A stretch of 64,000 nt of DNA from Sipunculus nudus (taxonomy: Eukaryota > Annelida > Sipuncula > Golfingiida > Sipunculidae). Positions 1 through 12,943 of this stretch are shown one piece after another. Location of the stretch: NCBI GenBank assembly GCA_026874595.1, contig CM049307.1, positions 48,707,678-48,771,677 on the forward strand. The letters are read 5' to 3'. Under the pieces are notes generated by a model, which was not told the DNA's origin, made no database searches, and saw only the letters and a program-made list of their open reading frames with translations. The position numbers and the translations under genes were made by a program. Numbering within the stretch: position 1 is the first letter of the stretch; each line of letters starts with the position of its first letter.

Positions 1-2360
1 GGTTGGCACCAATCTGTTCAGCCTTGAAAACAGCGGTAGCACCAGTGCTTGAAGTGTGCTCCATCAACACACTTTTCCCCTTTCGAAGTCTACAATGGCA
101 GCAATAAACAATATTGATCTCTGTACATGTTTCTCTGCTAAAATTTTATGTTTTAAAAATTTACACTGCGAGTCTACTTCTTACAAGGTGGATTATAACA
201 AATATCTCAAGAAAAAGAACTTGTTTTTTAAGCATTTTTAATAAGTGCATAATAAAAGTAGCATAAAAATGCTGTGCAATTGCCCGACCTATAGAAGTAA
301 GAGTGGATCTGAAATACTGTTTATTCATGTTACAAGGGGTTGCACTAAACAGAGTGGTAGATAAGGTATCAAGCAGTATTTCAATGATTTGAGTTTGAAA
401 TATCACTTCTGTCATTAATGATCATGAAATGGTCTATAACCCTTCAAGAGTACATTACAAAATTGGGCCACTTTGTTGCACGTAACCCACTGATTGTATA
501 TTATCCAATGCACTCATAAAATTACATGGTTATGCACTTATTATGTTTTTCATGTTTATAGTAGACAAATTTTGTGAAAGGTATTATAAAAACATGAATC
601 AAAGAACACAACAATTAATATTTTAATATAGCTTGCTATAGTTATGAATCATATCAGTCAGTTTATTTAAGCACATGGAAAGATCACAGGATTCCAGGCA
701 CCATGAATAGGTAACTAATTAATCAGACCAAATCCAATGAGTCAAGCAGAAAAACTACTGGTAACAAATATATATAATACATACTATTAAGGTTTATAAA
801 AAATAATGAATTTTTAAAAGATACATGATGGATGAAAGTATAAGATTTAGATGATAGCCTTAAGGTTAATTTCAAAATAATTACTTGGGATTGCATGATG
901 ACTTACATGGGCTTTGCATTTTAGCAACTGCCTAAAATTGTTTCTTTTATTTTTACCTTTTTCAACAAGCAGCATTTTTTGCATGAACCTATTTGTATTA
1001 GGCCTATAATTGTATTTAATATGGAGAAATGGTACCATGCAAAACTAAATAAGTTGGTGAAACGTCCCATGTTTCACTCCTGTGATAGGAAGGAGTGAAA
1101 AGTGCCTTTTTGTATTATAAATGTATTAATTATGGGGAAATGGTACCATGCAATACCAAATAAGTTGGTAAAACATTCAATGTTTCACTCCTGTGATAGT
1201 AAAAGCATGGATCGCTATATGGGCTGGTCAAGTTTAGGATTGTAATCTAGGCTGGACAGATCAAGATCTATCCAGCCAAGATTGCGATCCTGAAGCAAGA
1301 AAGACAGGATCATAATCTGGCTGGACTAAACTGCGATCCCAATCTGGGCTTGACAGATCTAAGATCTGGCCAGCCTGGATTGTGATCGCAGTTTGGGCCG
1401 GCCTGAACTGCGATCGCAATTTGGGCTGGACAGATCTAAGATCTGTCCAGATCGTGATCTCGGCCTTGACATATATTGTCCTGGCTTGTTACTGGAACCC
1501 CAGTACGGTAGAAACACATCGCCAGATTATCATTCCTTTAGTAATTATGATTCCCAGTGTGAAGTCTGTTAGAGAGGATCTACTCGGCTGTCCTCGGACA
1601 CTGACATATTACGCTCGGGAACATTGTTTCTCAGCTGATCAGACAATACCAGATCCTCCTCTACATTGGTGACAAACGGTCAGACTTCTTTCTCTGGCAT
1701 GCTGTCATAGGGGTTTTGAAGATTTTTTAGCATCCACCGCCTATATACACCTGCTGATGTCACACATCCTGACCGCTGTTTGACCAATCATCTCACACTA
1801 TTATGCATCTTGTCATTAATTTCTTGAAGAATAAAATGGACATGCCTCCAGAGCAAAAAGTGGGAAAAAATCAAGTGTGCAGGTGTGTTGCCTCTGAAGC
1901 CTACAATAAACAGTGTTACTATAGATACTGTCACTTCAAGAGACATGAACTGTATTGAAATTAACATCAAATGAGACACCTAGATTCTCCAATGCAATTA
2001 TACATGATACTCCATATTAATGAACAACAATTATAAAAATAATTATCTTATTATACTCCTAACTTGCATGTTTGATAAAATAACTAAGTCACTGTTTTTT
2101 GGTGACCTGGAAAACTGGATGCTGAATGCCTGACAAATACAATCCCCCTCCCCCCCTTATCAACACAAATCATAGCCCAGAACTGGATGCTGAATGCCTG
2201 ACAAATATCCCCTCCCACCCCACCCCTGATGTTTTTCAGAAGAGACAAAATCTGTAAACTTGCATATATTGGTTATTCCAAAATAACATGAACCTGAATC
2301 AAAATCATCTACATTTGCTCTTAACAAACGTTTTCACCTGGTTATCTTGTCTGCTTTTAG
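1..2360. other. Upstream intron of the SR gene with small tandem duplications
   Basis: No convincing exon was found. Three features stand out. A 112-bp period duplication has copies at 1021-1088 and 1133-1200. A run of GATC-rich repeats spans about 1205-1475 and contains a perfect 11-bp hairpin at 1426-1450 (CTGGACAGATC, spacer TAA, then its complement). A 68-bp period duplication lies at 2112-2208. The open frames here are short and lack splice support. Confidence 0.5.
1021..1200. repeat. Two-copy tandem repeat, about 112-bp period
   Basis: The two 68-bp blocks at 1021-1088 and 1133-1200 match at most positions. Both contain gaaatggtaccatgcaa and tttcactcctgtgatag. Confidence 0.8.
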
Positions 2361-2551
2361 AAAACTGTGATTGAGCGAAGACAACAGAGGGAACTTGAGA
2401 GACAGGCAAGGCCAAAATTGGAGGATGAACGTCGTGAACGAGATCGCCGGAGGGACCGTAGTAGGAGCCGTAGTCACAGCCACAGGCATCGTACCAGAAG
2501 TAGAAGCAAGGACCGCCGGCGACGTAGTAGAAGCAGAGATAGAAAGCGCAG
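2361..2551 (+). CDS. SR protein internal exon (charged helix and first RS block)
   Basis: The acceptor is tgcttttag before 2361 and the exon starts in phase 0 (K T V I E R R Q Q). It ends ...CGCAG at 2551 with a weak donor, gttatt. The leftover AG joins A at 2902 to make Arg, so the RS reading frame continues. Arg, Ser, Asp and His dominate the second half. Confidence 0.75.
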
Positions 2552-5500
2552 GTTATTGGATAATTTCTGTTGAGAAATTAGATGAGTTCTTATGTCCTTA
2601 TAACCTTAACAGCCTAAGCAAAGCAATTTATTTTGGCAAGACTGTAGTCATATCAATAAGGTAATCACAGATATTCAGGTCTCTTAGTCAGGATCTCTTA
2701 GTCATTATTTTGTCCACCGGCATATCTGGCTCTGCCTTTGTTTTAATGGCATTCCTCTTGTCGTCACCGACCTGTTTCCACTGCTTTTAATCAAATAATT
2801 AATTGGGGTTACTGCAAGACCAAGATTTTAAATGCAATATTAAGCTGTGATGAAAGCTTGATATGGCAATATCATATGTTAATACCCTTTACTTTAAATA
2901 GATCACGTTCAAGGAGTCGTCACAGGAGGAGGCACTCAAGGAGTAGGTCAAGGTCACGTAGGTCAAGGTCGAGGTCAAGGTCAAGAAGATCTAGATCTGG
3001 TTCCCGCCATAAACGATCCAAAAGATCCAGGAGGTCAAGGTCTCGCTCAAGGAGTCGTTCAAGAAGGTATGTAATCATGTTATTAACCTTTAATTTTGGC
3101 AATGTCTACTGAAATATTTGATTAGTATTACCTGCCAAGTATTTAGCCAAGTTAGCACCATTCACATGCAGAAACATCCTACTTTATAATCAACTGTTGC
3201 AAATGGGGTTAATTTACTTGTGTCAGCAAAATATGTTTTGTGAATATGTGAAGAACATCCAGCTGGTAAAACAGACATTGAAACACAGCACATGAATTGT
3301 CAGATCTGGTTTGTTTCATGATAACAATGTACAAACACATTTCAGAATTGTGGAGAAGCTTTATATATTATCCATATACAGGTTTACTATTGGCTCTTTG
3401 TAGTATGTGTAATGACATTCTGCAGTTTGCTTTTTTTTTTCAAGTGTTTAAATTTCGCAGTATATTTGTGAAAGGGAAATTCACTTTTGTGAATTAGGAA
3501 ACCCAGTCTGCATGGATGAACAGTCATTTATACCATAGCCTCTGTAGTATATTTATTATTATGAACAGTCGATCCTGTCCAATGCGACCATCCAAGGGAC
3601 GGGGCTTAAGTGGTCGTAATAGACAAGTGGTCGTATTAGACAAGTTCTGAACATTAAGGAACTGCACAAATCTAGATGACATGTATGACGAAAATCAACA
3701 TACTAGACCATCTTTGTGACTATCAAATAAAAACATACATTTGCAAAAGTGAAGGATCTTTGTGAATGCATCCAGGTACTCCTGCTTCTGCTTAAGGATG
3801 CACTGCACTCGTCTTTCCAGTACTGATGACTTCAACAAGCTTGTGCTGACTGATTCTTTGATTATCAGCCATTAAGTTCTAGTTCCTGTCAATTCAGGCA
3901 TGCTCATGTGGTCCTGCGAAACATTGTTCCAATATCGCCATTACGTAAGCAATTAATGGCAGTAAAGTAAAATTTATGGTAAAATATAATAATGGGTTGT
4001 ATGGGAGTAAGTCAATCTCTAAATGCATTCTGACAAAGTCCTATTCATACTTTTATTTATAGAGGTTCACCTGGCATGATGAATGTGCTCATATAAACAA
4101 ATCAGATTGTTTGCTAACATTGCTGGTTACTAACATCACTTGCTTGTTTCATGTAATGCACTGAATAGATCAAAGACAAACCACAGGGGCACAGATCCAA
4201 GATAACTTTTGGGGACCTCCATTCATGTGGATTAACAAGTGGTGTGAGCCAGTCACATGGCCCACCTTGGGCTGTGGGTCCTCCCAAACCACCAGCCTGT
4301 GCTCAGTACATATGCACACCAATAAAACAAACACAGAGAGCGGTGCAAGTGAATTCAACTTCACGCATGGTCAGTCAACTGACCAGTCAGCGCTGGTCAG
4401 TGAGTGCCCGCATTCACAGGTGGTCGTTCAGACAGGTTGGACTGTATGTTAATTATCCATGCCTGTTGTGTCATATGTTGAAAAGTAAAAGACTGTCTCA
4501 TACTTCTTTTCAAGAGATCTCTGTGTAACATATGGTGCGATCATGAAAACTGAACCCATCAAGAAACTCTTAAAACTAAAATTCACGAATTCTAACCCTG
4601 TAAATGAAGCCCCAGTATACTGTTACTTGCAGTGGGCAGTCTGTGTCTACATAAGACCTAACACAAACTGCTGACTCTGTAAATTTGGTAGCCATTTGCA
4701 ATGTGCTTGAATCAGTGTTGGTATTTAGATATAGTGTCACCTATTCTATGGTGATATTATCACACTATTTGGAACATCAACAATTTAAGTTTGCTTATTA
4801 AAGGTGACCAGAAGTCTGTTCACACACACTTCCACTTCTGATACATTTCTTTTAGTGTTAACAAACTAAAGAACTGAGGCAGTATTTTTATCACATATAC
4901 AAATCTGCTAAATATACCCATACCCTAGCTTGTTTTTTTTTAAGCACAAAAGTAGATTTCTGCACGTGGATGGGATGTTATTGTACTCTTTGCATGGTGT
5001 CAGCTTTGCAGGATCCCCTTCTTTATCTTGCTCAGTATGATTCTTTTGGTATCATCAGCTGATGCAGCTAGTTAAATTTGAATTTATTATTACAATTTCA
5101 TTGTGAAACAGGAAAATTTATTCATATCACCATCCTTAGTTACATGAGTTCAGTTTTTGGATTGACATAAAATAGTATAGATTAAAATTGGAAAATCTAG
5201 TTTGTGATGATCTGTTTGCTGTAGTAAATTTAAATGTTTTATCTGGATAAAGCGGTGCCAAACATTTCCCCCCCCCCTCTACCCAGGATATATTTAAAAT
5301 AATTTTGATAATTTCTTCTTAAAAGGCATGACATGGCTAAATTTCTAGGATTGCAAAACCTGATAAATTCTAACTTCAGAGGCTTTCCTCAGCAGTATGT
5401 CAATTTTGGAGAACTTTTCTCGACATAATGGACATATTGTGGGGTGAAGGTTACCCATTTGGACACATCATACTTGGCAATCTAGGAACCAAGACAAATT

Positions 5501-6453
5501 ATGTCTTAAGGCTCTTTAAACAAGTTGCCCTTTATCTTGATTAAATTTTAGTCGGAAAATTTCACTTGATCATAATAAAAGTCTTGGAAATCATTCAGCA
5601 TGTTGTAGTGGTGCATGGAGTCGTTTTCTCATGTTAAAATCTATAATATTAAATTGTCTCAGTGTTATGTCTGTAGTTGTTATACTACCGTTTCCATTGA
5701 GTGCTTCTCTGCATGATGTAGACTAGTTGTGCATGGCTTCTTGTAGATCTAGACGCTCGGGCTCCAAAGATCTCAAATCCGGGAAAGAAAACAAGGAGGT
5801 TGCAGAATCTGAGCAGCCTCACAGGTAGATAGTACAAATAATCAGCACCAGAGGTCTCCCTGGTCTGTTAGAGACCAAATGATTTTCTGAGAAATGTTGC
5901 AAATATAGGTCATTGTCAGGTCTACGAATTAGTTAATGAGTGTGAGATAAGATAAACCTTGAGGAGAATTGGTTATAAATTTTTGTGGTTCGTTGCTGCC
6001 TTGGCAGGCTTTTATATAGTTAGATTATCATTAATATTTGCTGATCGGGCATGTTTGGCCTTTTTAAGGTACGGACATGCTGTTTCATTGCTATGGTTAT
6101 TTACTTTGCTCAGCTGTGGCTGTACATCTTTGCATTAACAGCATGTCTGTTAGTAAACCGGAGTATCTGATATCCCCGACTTGGATAGCTAGGGCTTTAA
6201 ACTGAAATGGAAATTTCACATAAATTTCTCTTGAAGAAAGTCCAAATAATTAATTTTTGATATTTTGTCAACTGTTATTGCAAGCTGATATTTTTTTTAT
6301 TAGAATATTATTAATTACATATGTATCTTATGAAGTTAACATAATTTTATTTTCACAAGATATGTTTTATCTAAAAGTATATGGAGCATGTTTGACAACT
6401 GTTTTCTTTGTTTCAGGAATGGGGATGATAGAAGTCCTGCTGGGGATGACTAG
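2361..6453 (+). CDS. SR-type (RS-domain) splicing-related protein, 3' end of gene, four exons
   Basis: Four coding exons (2361-2551, 2902-3066, 5747-5824, 6417-6453) join in phase and end at TAG 6451-6453. They give about 156 residues, the C-terminus of a longer protein whose start is off the left edge. The order is a short charged helix rich in E, R and Q (IERRQQRELERQ), then a long RS/RD/RH domain, then an acidic polar tail (KENKEVAESEQ) ending NGDDRSPAGDD. RS domains act in nuclear pre-mRNA splicing through phosphorylation by SRPK and CLK kinases. No RRM, zinc finger or other domain lies in the window, so the exact family is open; LUC7-like, SREK1-like or another SR-related protein could fit. 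The gene converges on TSC2. Confidence is high that it is an SR protein and low on which one. Confidence 0.8.
2902..3066 (+). CDS. SR protein internal exon (dense RS repeats)
   Basis: The acceptor tttaaatag ends at 2901 and the donor gtatgt starts at 3067. The exon is almost entirely RS, RR and RH dipeptides. The antisense strand is open only because the codon pattern is repetitive, so it is not a gene. Confidence 0.8.
3566..4444. mobile_element. MITE with Tigger/mariner-like inverted ends
   Basis: The left end CAGTCGATCCTGTCC and the complement of the right end CAGTCCAACCTGTC are similar inverted termini, and TA follows the right end. Inside the left part there are two gtggtcgta(a/t)tagacaag repeats. 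It is about 880 bp, has no transposase frame, and lies in the third intron segment of the SR gene. Confidence 0.55.
5747..5824 (+). CDS. SR protein internal exon (transition to acidic tail)
   Basis: The acceptor cttcttgtag ends at 5746 and the donor gtagat starts at 5825. Both ends match phase with the neighbouring exons. The exon codes SRRSGSKDLKSGKENKEV and then AESEQPH, a polar tail rather than RS repeats. Confidence 0.75.
6417..6453 (+). CDS. SR protein terminal coding exon
   Basis: The acceptor is tttgtttcag before 6417. After the shared Arg codon the exon reads NGDDRSPAGDD and stops at TAG 6451-6453. The 3' UTR follows. Confidence 0.75.
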
Positions 6454-8453
6454 ACTGGTACCAGAGCAGAATGCTTCCACACAACCTGTAATCTTATGTA
6501 GCGTAGCTATCTCAGACATACATTTGTGAACTGGCTTGGGTCAGTATTTCAGAGTGGTACTTTGGACCCTAGCTTTAACCAAGTTTTACCCTTGCGGGAG
6601 CCCTCTTACACCAGTATGGATATTTACTTGCAAGAAAGATCTAATCAGATTTCCATTTTAATCACGTCAGTGTTTGTAGCATTGGTTAGGTAGCACATAC
6701 TTAAGACAACAACATGATTCAAGTAACATCAAACAATGAAAATCAGAACTATGAACCAGAATAGGTGAAGACATTTTTCATCTGTTCAATATTGAGTCCA
6801 TTTTTATTCGAAATGTTTCTTTACATAGGGTTACACTATAACCTAGGAATTGTATTTTGAAATGAAATTTCATAGAACTAAGGATATTTACAGTAATTTG
6901 ATTCCTGACTTGTTTATAATAGGTGAGATACTCCTGAATGTGTGATTTATACTATTACCAGTACACTGTAATTTTCTACTTGTATATTTCTTTGGGAAAT
7001 GGATGATTCCAAAAATTGGTTAAATCATTAAATGGGTTTAAAACTCATAAAAGTTAGCACTATGGTGTCCATAGAAGTTGTATACATGCAAATCTGATGG
7101 TGTATCACCATTCATGTTCACATTGACCAGTGCTGACATGCAAAAAATCATTTTTTTTTAGATTCCTTGGAATTAATTTGAATGTTCTTAAAGAATAATC
7201 ATTTGTGTATACATACTTGGATAATTTTAGCCATAAGAAATTGCATTGGAAGATTGTGCTAAATTAAATTTAAGTAGCTTTGAGAATGACACTAGGGTAG
7301 CTCTTGAATAATAGTTTGCCGATTATGTCATTAATATAATTACCTAAAAGTCAAATGAGAAGGCACTTGGGTACTCTTGCTGGGTAGTTAAATGTTATTT
7401 ATTTCTGTCTACATTTGTATTCATGGGATTTATTAACTTGTGTTATGTTTTATAATGACCCAGAACATTGCTGATTGTCCAGTTGCCAGTTGTGTAGCAT
7501 TAAATAAATTGTCGTCACATCAGCTGGTGGTGCTTCTCTGGAGACTAAGTGACTCTTGACCAGCAGTCTTGTATTTTATGATAATTTCCCTTGTGTGTGA
7601 AGATTGATACTTTTTGTCTGAAATGCATTAGTTGCATTGGCCAGCACAGCAGCTTCAACAGAGCTGTGCTCATTAGCTGGATATATTTGTGTCAGGTAAG
7701 TTGACCATTTTATGCAGTGGAATGTGAAGGCAGCTTTTCATCAGTTACCCCTGCTCTAGTTATATTCTGTACAGGTAAAACAGTTTTTCAGTTGATTGAT
7801 TGATGTAATGGAATAGGTAATACACTAGTTTCCTCGGTTGTTAAATAGGTGTGATTATTAAGTACACTGTGTGCTGAGAATTAAGGGCACAAAGTTTAAA
7901 TTTCCTGCTCATCAAGGTAACTACAAGTCTCATGTTTTACTTAGGCTGCTTCTTGTGCAAGTTAGATCTTTACTGTCTGGTTGAGAAAGAAGTGTATAGT
8001 ATATATAAAGGTGAACCACACATGCATATAATATAATGGACAAGTATTTTAAATAATAAAGTGTCATTAAGAAATGTCTCTTTGCATATTTTTGTTGTGA
8101 GGTTGTATGGTGTGGTAATGTGCCATTTAGTACTCCTGTCATATTGTTACTTCGGACCCCGGCCACCCTCCAGTCATTATAGTCTTACCCATCCCTGGGT
8201 CATCAAGGTACATGGCCAGGCTGATTTTGACAGTATTAAAATTCACAAAATATGGCTAATATAGCAAATGATGTAAGGTATGTCTCCATCCAATCCTCCC
8301 TGATATAATGCACTCTTGTGCAAGAAATGCAATTTGGAAATATTAGCCCCATTTAAATTTACCAGAAAGGATAGCTTGGCTGACTGTTGGACTGCCTGCT
8401 TTTCATGACCTATCTTTACTAAATCTGCTGGTTGTGCACTATAATCCTTCCTC
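6454..8453 (+). other. SR gene 3' UTR and intergenic sequence
   Basis: This is AT-rich sequence without a supported gene or recognised repeat. It probably holds the 3' UTR up to about 7.5 kb and then spacer up to the family 2 element. Confidence 0.4.
7503..7508 (+). promoter_or_regulatory. Possible polyadenylation signal of the SR gene
   Basis: This AATAAA lies about 1.05 kb after the stop codon and is followed by GT-rich sequence (gctggtggtgctt). Another AATAAA-like site is near 8056, so the true 3' end is uncertain. Confidence 0.35.
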
Positions 8454-10677
8454 TTTTTTTAGCGTACCTGTGAGCTTATGCGATGGTGCGGCGTCGTCCA
8501 TCGTACGTCCTTGCGTCATCTGTACGTCAACCATAGCTATCTCAAAAACGGCAGGAGCTAGCATCACCAAATTTCTTGCAAATAATCAGTCATCCAAAAA
8601 AATATATCCGATTTTTTTTTTTTTTCTAACTGCATTTTCTTAGATTTTATAGGGAAAAAGCTAAAAAAGCTTTAAAAATCTTCTTCTCCGAAACTGTCCA
8701 GCCAAATTGTCAAATATTTCACAGAAATGATCCCTGGAACAATCTTTCTCAAGTTTGTTTGAATGGTTCCAGTTCGGAGATTTTTGGCCGAGTTGCAGGA
8801 GGTTGAACTTTGTTAACTTTGCAAAAAAGCATATTAAAATTTAAATCTCAGAAACGGCTGGAGCTATCATCACCAAATTTTATGCCAATGTTGGTCACAT
8901 AGGTCCTATCTGAAATTGAGGTATTGGTGGCGCCACCTGCATCAGCCTTTTTTGTACGGGGTCATCAGTGCCTGTATCACACTGAGGGCTACAAAAAACT
9001 TCTCTGAAACCATATGGCCAAAATGTTTAATATCGCACAGAAATGATCCTAGGGTAGTGCTTTCTGAAGTTTGTTCAAATGGTCTCTTTTCAGTGACTTT
9101 TGGCTAAGTTATGGGGAGCTCAAATTTGTCATATGCTGTAACAGCCCATTTTAGCTCAGTGGCTACAAAGATCTTCTTCTAAAAATCCACTGGGCCAAAT
9201 TCTTAAATCTCACACATATCCTCAGATGTTGATAATTCAAGTTTGTTCAAATAGTTTTGGTTCAGTGCTTTTTGGTTGAGTTTCGGGAAGCTGAACTTAG
9301 CCAGTTTGCTGTATCTTCCTATATGAGTTCTAAACCTGCTAAACATTTTTCGACTGATGCCACTGAAGCCAGTTTGTTAAATATTTAACAAGAATAATCC
9401 CTACAATAATTCTTATAATAATTGTCATTAATGGTTCCACATGAATGATTTTTAGCTGAATTATGGAGATTGAATTGAGTCATTATACCATATATGTTAG
9501 CTGTGTGATGCTGTTACATCTAGCCTGGCACCAGTTTATCAGCATCTACTACATCATGCCACTAGACATTTAGATTTCAGGTTATCTTTGGTTAATATTG
9601 ACAAGAAAGTTTTTTCAAAGCTTTTAAAAAAATTTAGATTTATGATTTTAGTTATTTATCATACCAGGCAATGTTACAATCATGGATATTCAGCTCTCTG
9701 TGGCTATATAAATACAACTGTACGTAGATTATAAATTATTGGTATCCCTACTCAACTGAATTCAAGAATTTGCCATCAATGAAATATATCTGGATTTTAA
9801 TTTTGCATTCAGTATGCATCCGTAATAATTTTACATAAATTCCTGATTTCTTTTTTATACAAAAGTCAGCTGAAAAGCATTTTGTATTGGGAAAATAAAT
9901 TTCAAAGTTATATCAAGTAGGGACCACTTTTGTGTACAGATGGCAGCACTTGGTTTATTATTGGTAGATTGCCAGTGCCTTGATGTTGGCCATTAGCCAA
10001 GATGATGTCAGCTCTATAAATAGTTTGGCACAGTGCCAGGATTGGAAGAAGTGCAGCCAGTTCACTGAGTGTAGTAGCTGCATTCTATTTATAGCTCTGG
10101 AAGACAGCTCACTGCATCATGTTTGGCACAAAAGTTCAGCCTGAATCTATTTATAGCTTCGGCAGACTGCCAACTGTGTCAGATTATGCAACAGGTCAGA
10201 ATTCACTCAGTGCAGCCAGGTACAGATCAAAAGTTCAACCAGTCTAGCCAGGTGCAGGTCAAGAGTTCACTCAGTGCAGTAGCTTGAGGCAGCAATTTGT
10301 CACAGGTCACTCAGGGGCAACTGCCTTGCTCACCTAAGCCTTGTCAGCCCAGTGCATCAAACTCTGGGGAACTTTGATGTATTGGACTGATATTTTGACC
10401 TGTCTATGCGTCTTTGATGGTATTCTCATTTACAAGACAGGTGGTGCCACCTACATTGACTTTTGTAGTGTATGCGCCTGCTTATTTCTACAGAGGAATT
10501 TGATACATCAGCCTAAAATTGGGCATGTTTATACATATCGGGAAGCTTTATAGTGTACGAGACTGGTGGCGCCACCTACAATAATTTTTGCACAGTGTAT
10601 GTCCCTGCTTATTTCACAGGAGGGGTTGACATATCAGTCTGACGTTGTATGTAAGACTGGTGGTGCAGCTACAATCA

Positions 10678-12943
10678 TTGTATCCGCCAAAACTGAGTTT
10701 TGCGGATACTATGTTTTCAGTCGGACGCAGACGCTGCCGCCATTGCCGCATAGGTTTCAGGAGAACTCCTCCATAACCACTGGGCGGAATTTTTTAAATT
10801 TCGGAATTATGATCGGTCACATGTGAACTGCTGCACCCTCATTTTTGGTTGACCTCTGACCTTTCCTCTGCTTAGTGTCCATTTGTGCCTCTGTTCCCAC
10901 ACATAAACCCACATATCTCGGGAACCGTTTGACCGATAAGGCTAAAGATTTTGCACAAATGTAGCCCTTGGAAAGCTTTATAACATACACTAAAAATGGT
11001 GGCGCCACCTGCAACCATTTTTGCACCGCGTCCATCTGTTCATCTGCCTTGGGATAAAAACACATATCTCTGCATTGGTTGGACTTTTCCAGTTGAAATT
11101 TTGCATGTGTATACATCCTGGACAGCTTCCTTGATTTTATGACAGGTGGCGCCACCTACATTCACGTTTGAGCTGCAGACATCCAAGCTCATATCTCAGG
11201 AACCGTTTGACCAGTTGGGCCAAAATTTTGCATGTGTATAGATCTCCCATAGCTCTTTATCATACACAAAACTGGTGGTACCACCTGCAACCATTTTTGC
11301 ACAGCGTCCATCTGTTCATCTGCCTTGGGATAAAATCACTCATATCTCGGCAGTGGTTTGACTTATCCACCTGATATTTTGCAGGTTTATACATTCTTGA
11401 CAGCTTTCTTAATTTTATGACAGGTGGCGCTACCTACATTCAAATTTATGCTGCAGACATCCAAGCTCCTATCTCAAGAACCATTTGACGGATTGGGCAG
11501 AAATTTTGTATGTTTTTAGATCTCACATAGCTCTTTATCATACGCAAAACTGGTGGCGCCACCTGCCACAATTTTTGCACAGCGTCCGTCTGTTTGTTTG
11601 CAGTGGGATAAAAATCACTCATATCTCGGCAGTGGTTTGACTTATCCACCTGATATTTTGCAGGTTTATACATTCTTGACAGCTTTCTTGATTTTATGAC
11701 AGGTGGCGCTACCTACATTCAAATTTATGCTGCAGACATCCAAGCTCCTATCTCAAGAACCATTTGACGGATTGGGCAGAAATTTTGTATGTTTTTAGAT
11801 CTCACATAGCTCTTTATCATACGCAAAACTGGTGGCGCCACCTGCCACAATTTTTGCACAGCGTCCGTCTGTTTGTTTGCAGTGGGATAAAAATCACTCA
11901 TATCTCGGCAGTGGTTTGACATATCTGCCTATAATATTGCAGGTTTATACATCTTGGATAGCTTTCTGCATTTTGTGGCAGGTGGCGCCACCTTCATTTA
12001 TGTATACGCTGCAGACATTCAGGCTTATATCTCAGGACTGATTTGACATATCCCCCTGAAATTGTGCATGTGTATAGATCTGGCATAGCTCTTAATCATA
12101 CACATAATTGGTGGTGCCACCTGCAACCATTTTTGCACAGCGTCCGTCTGTTTGTCTGCCGTGGGCTAAAATCACTCATATCTCAGTAGTGGTTTGACTT
12201 ACTGCCTAAAATTTTGCATGTTTATACATCTCTGGATTTTTTGGCAGGTGGCGCCACCTACATTTATGTATATGCTGAAGACAATCAGGCTTATATCTCA
12301 GGACTGGTTTGACATATCCCCCTGAAATTTGCATGTGTATAGATCTCACATATCTCTTAATCATACACAAAATTGATGGTGCCACTTGCCACCATTTTTG
12401 CACAGCGTCTGTCTGTTCATCTGCCTTGGGATAAAAACACTCATATCTCTGCATTGGTTGGACTTATCCACCTGATATTTTGCATGTTTATACATCCTGA
12501 ACAGCTTTTTTTATTTTATGCAGGTGGCGCCACCTTCATTCTTGTTTAAGCTGCAGACGTCCAAGCTCATATCTCGGGAACCATTTGACCAGTTGGGCCA
12601 AAATTTTGCATGTGTATAGATCTCCCGTAGCTCTTTATCATACGCAGAACTGGTGGCGCCACCTGCCACAATTTTTGCACAGAGCCGTCTGTTTGTCTGC
12701 CATGGGCTTAAATCATTTATATCACAGTAGTGGTTTGACTTATCTGCCTAAAATTTTGGACAGCTTTCTGGATTTTGTGGTAGGTGGCGCTACCTACATA
12801 CACATTTCGGCTGCAGACATCCAGGCTATTATGCAGCACACCTCACTCTGTTTCCCCTTGCCACTCAATCCATGTCCCCTTCACCTTTCCCACTCTGATT
12901 TTGGCAGATACACGTAGTCCCTTGTTGACTACACATATTCTAG
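10678..12943 (+). mobile_element. Helitron-type element with GGTGGCGCCACC tandem core, nested in family 2
   Basis: The 5' end starts TTGTATCC and forms a terminal hairpin (GTATCCGC...GCGGATAC region) at about 10680-10709. The 3' end has the hairpin GTAGTC/GACTAC at 12914-12932, 7 nt, then CTAG at 12940-12943 followed by T, as in Helitrons. The core holds about 14 palindromes of the GGTGGCGCCACC type, spaced alternately about 128 and 150 bp. The reversed family 2 copy near 58.74 kb carries the uninterrupted target, which fixes the boundaries. No Rep/helicase frame is present. Confidence 0.75.
11364..11922. repeat. Recent 279-bp tandem duplication in the Helitron core
   Basis: Two nearly identical units of 279 bp lie side by side, each with two palindromes. 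Because 279 is divisible by 3, the same chance antisense frame appears in both (11446-11673 and 11725-11922). Confidence 0.8.

Noticed and set aside
2920-3102. Leu/Asp-rich antisense frame
   Set aside because: It is the complement of RS codons in the SR exon.
10817-11155. 112-codon minus frame and similar frames in the Helitron core
   Set aside because: They are chance frames repeated with the tandem units and lack any Rep or helicase motif.
8457-12943. Repeated palindromes as a CRISPR-like array
   Set aside because: The units are 128-150 bp, the spacers are themselves repeated, and the genome is eukaryotic.
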